DNA of 64,000 nucleotides from CBDCGJ01 sp965238305 (GTDB lineage: Bacteria; Pseudomonadota; Alphaproteobacteria; GCA-2731375). The stretch spans positions 992,001 to 1,056,000 of the forward strand of contig CBDEHK010000001.1 of NCBI GenBank assembly GCA_965238305.1, given 5' to 3'. The translations under genes were made by a program, and so were the position numbers. The notes beneath the pieces were generated by a model. It did not search any database and was not told the origin of the DNA. It saw nothing but the letters and a program-made list of their open reading frames with translations. Positions 62,248 to 64,000 of the stretch are shown here, piece after piece (within the stretch, counting starts at the first letter, position 1; every line of letters begins with the position of its first letter).

Positions 62248-62901
62248 CTATTTCTCTTCTAGGGGCGCCCCACTGCGTCCGCGTTTCATTCCGTAATAGT
62301 GCCACAGCATGCGGGCGGCGATAGTGCGATAGGGCCGCCAAGCCAAGGCCAATTCGCGCAGCTGATCGGCTTTTGGCCGCTCTGGCAAGCCCTTCAATTC
62401 CTGCGCCGCGGTCATCAGAGCAATATCGGCAGCAGGCCAGATATCGGTTCGGCCCAAAGCCGACAACAGATATATCTCAGCTGTCCAGCGACCGATGCCT
62501 TTAACTTTTGTCAGTTCTTCGACCACCGCCTCATCATCTAAGTCTTTGAGCTTGCTCAGGTTCAGCCGACCCGACACCAGATCCTCGGCCAGCGCCCGGG
62601 CATACCGGATTTTTGGTCCGCTAAAGCCGACGGCGCGCAAGCCCTCTTCACCGGCCGCCAGCAATATTTCCGGCGTCTGTGGCTTGATCCCCGCCGTTAG
62701 GCGTTGCCAGATTGCCGCCGCCGACGCGGTGGAGACCTGTTGTCCGACGATGATCTGCAACAAAGTTGCAAATTCTTGCGGCCGTCGCCGACTTGGCGGT
62801 GGACCATAATTTTCCAGGATCGGGGCAAAATCCTCGTCCAGCGCAATCAAGGCCAGAATTTGGGTGTCGTTTTCTGAGGGCTGGATTTGTTCAGCGGTCA
62901 T
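62248..62901 (-). CDS. DNA-3-methyladenine glycosylase II-like (AlkA, HhH-GPD)
   Basis: 217 residues. The helix-hairpin-helix reads VEELTKVKGIGRWTAEIYLL, and the catalytic Asp follows in WPAADIALM, in the HhH-GPD arrangement. The N-terminal IIVGQQVSTASAAAIWQRL region fits 3-methyladenine glycosylase II. It lacks the ancillary N-terminal domain of E. coli AlkA, as many bacterial homologues do. It excises alkylated bases in base excision repair. Confidence 0.9.
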   Translation of the reverse strand: MTAEQIQPSENDTQILALIALDEDFAPILENYGPPPSRRRPQEFATLLQIIVGQQVSTASAAAIWQRLTAGIKPQTPEILLAAGEEGLRAVGFSGPKIRYARALAEDLVSGRLNLSKLKDLDDEAVVEELTKVKGIGRWTAEIYLLSALGRTDIWPAADIALMTAAQELKGLPERPKADQLRELALAWRPYRTIAARMLWHYYGMKRGRSGAPLEEK

Positions 62902-62953
62902 CGTTATGCCTGTGATTGCAACTTTCGCTTAACGTTAGGACGACTGCCGTCAA

Positions 62954-63793
62954 ATGGCTATCATTTCCCGCTTCGCCCCTAGCCCCAATGGCTATTTGCA
63001 TTTGGGCCATGCCTACGCGGCGTGGCGCGCTTATGATGCTTGCAAGACACAAGACGGACGGTTTTTATTGCGTATCGAAGATATCGATTATCTGCGTTGC
63101 CGGCCGGATTTCGAAAGCCAGATCATAGAGGATATGGCCTGGCTGGGTTTACAATGGGAAAGTCCGGTGCGGCGACAGTCGGATCATATGGCAGACTATG
63201 CGGCGGTGCTAAAAAAGTTGCAGGCGCGCGATTTGGTTTATCCCTGTTTTTGTTCCAGGCGGGAAATCGCCGCGGAAATCGCCGAAAGCGCCAACGCCCC
63301 GCAGGGCCCCGATGGTCCGCATTATCCCGGCACTTGTCGAGGTCTCAACGCCGATCAACGGGCAGCGAAATTGGCCGAGGGAATGGAAGCTGCTTGGCGG
63401 TTGGATGTTGTCAAAGCGATATCGACCACCGGCAAATTATCCTGGATTGATAAGACCGCAGGCGAACAGGTTTGCCAACCGAACATTCAAGGTGATGTTG
63501 TGCTGGCACGAAAAGATATCGCCACCAGCTATCATCTTTCGGTCGTTGTCGTCGATACCATTCAACAGATCAATCTCGTCACCCGTGGGCTCGACTTGTT
63601 TGCGTCGACCCACGTTCATCGACTGCTGCAGGCATTATTAGACTATCCGGTGCCGGACTATGACCACCACGCCCTGATCAATGATATCGATGGTCGCCGT
63701 CTGGCCAAACGCCACGGCGCCGAACCAATCAAAAACTTTCGCGCCCGCCGTCTCAGTTCGCACGATCTTAGGCGGCAACTCGGTCTCAGCTGA
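62954..63793 (+). CDS. gluQ: Glutamyl-Q tRNA(Asp) synthetase
   Basis: 279 residues from ATG 62954. A truncated class I glutamyl-tRNA synthetase that glutamylates queuosine in tRNA-Asp. It has FAPSPNGYLHLGHA (HIGH motif), zinc ligands CFCSRRE and YPGTCRG, and KRHGA (KMSKS-like). It lacks the anticodon-binding half of GltX, which is the hallmark. Divergent from AlkA. Confidence 0.94.
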   Translation: MAIISRFAPSPNGYLHLGHAYAAWRAYDACKTQDGRFLLRIEDIDYLRCRPDFESQIIEDMAWLGLQWESPVRRQSDHMADYAAVLKKLQARDLVYPCFCSRREIAAEIAESANAPQGPDGPHYPGTCRGLNADQRAAKLAEGMEAAWRLDVVKAISTTGKLSWIDKTAGEQVCQPNIQGDVVLARKDIATSYHLSVVVVDTIQQINLVTRGLDLFASTHVHRLLQALLDYPVPDYDHHALINDIDGRRLAKRHGAEPIKNFRARRLSSHDLRRQLGLS

Positions 63794-63797
63794 TCGG

Positions 63798-64000
63798 CTA
63801 TTCCGGTTCCAGCGGGATCGTATATTCGGTGTCAGTCAGGACGATACCGCCGCGATTTCCTACTTCAATCGGGCCATAACGTTCAGCGAAGATCGGTGGC
63901 AGTTTTCGGCCCATGGGCGGGCATAGCCACAGCCGAAATAAATGACGGCGGCGTTCCGGTTCATGCCAATCGGTAAAGCCGGTGCGGTCATGCAAAGTGC
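63798..64000 (-). CDS. TauD/TfdA-type dioxygenase, C-terminal fragment
   Basis: Only the last 66 codons are in the window; the start lies beyond 64000. The visible part begins LHDRTGFTDW, carrying the distal iron-ligand His, followed by PERRRHLFRLWLCPPMGRKL with the 2-oxoglutarate-binding Arg, and ends in a short tail. This fits Fe/2-oxoglutarate dioxygenases. Convergent with gluQ, 4 bases apart. Confidence 0.75.
   Translation of the reverse strand, partial: TLHDRTGFTDWHEPERRRHLFRLWLCPPMGRKLPPIFAERYGPIEVGNRGGIVLTDTEYTIPLEPE

Overview
The window is chromosomal DNA of an alphaproteobacterium, probably an aerobic marine or soil heterotroph of Rhodospirillales type. This is inferred from gene content: a MucR/Ros zinc-finger regulator, Coq7 ubiquinone hydroxylase, a DUF2125 protein, an alphaproteobacterial-type CheZ, intracellular PHB depolymerase, heterotetrameric sarcosine oxidase and the marine sortase/target pair. 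I see no phage, IS, CRISPR or plasmid genes. Coding density is high and moderately GC-rich throughout.

Layout. 1-2.8 kb: 3' part of dnaA, a SCO1-type copper chaperone, a LysR regulator divergent from a small ABM-like protein. 3.1-5.9 kb: a translationally coupled Rieske oxygenase and glutamine-synthetase-like ligase. 5.9-13 kb: PHB depolymerase, YcgN, a DapA-family aldolase, a YgjP-type metalloprotein and assorted small enzymes. 13.2-14.1 kb: a CheZ-like phosphatase with two FliM-like motifs in its tail. 14.1-19.5 kb: an accessory catabolic patch (formamidase-like protein, VOC-cupin-cupin fusion, cupin, SDR, frameshifted luciferase-like monooxygenase, TfdA dioxygenase). 19.6-32.4 kb: LysE exporter, methyltransferase, MmgE/PrpD, lytic transglycosylase, acyl-CoA synthetase, amine oxidase-like flavoprotein, CoA transferase, ChaC, two DMT transporters and a gamma-butyrobetaine hydroxylase-like enzyme. 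32.5-38.9 kb: a 6-hydroxynicotinate reductase-like gene with UPF0280 and MarR, divergent from a single-chain acyl-CoA carboxylase. 39.0-41.7 kb: a sortase and its VIT/vWA partner. 41.9-51.8 kb: a one-carbon/methylamine block (DMGDH-like, MttB family, soxBDAG, SMP-30). 51.9-56.4 kb: APH-like kinase, acyl-CoA dehydrogenase, MoxR ATPase and CoxE-like vWA protein in overlapping order. 56.4-64 kb: housekeeping genes (rpsU, mucR, tRNA-Leu, YqaA, dsbB, coq7, HNH, esterase, AlkA, gluQ) and the end of another TauD-type dioxygenase.

Taken together, the window is strongly weighted to oxidative use of methylated or quaternary amines, amides, N-heterocycles and acyl-CoAs. The most coherent system is the 41.9-51.8 kb block. 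MttB-family transfer, DMGDH-like oxidation and tetrameric sarcosine oxidase could strip methyl groups from a betaine-type compound down to glycine. The main anomalies are a sortase target lacking a recognisable LPXTG signal, a reductase whose conserved iron-sulfur cysteines lie upstream of every ordinary start codon, a homopolymer frameshift in a flavin monooxygenase, and a Tat-signal relic.
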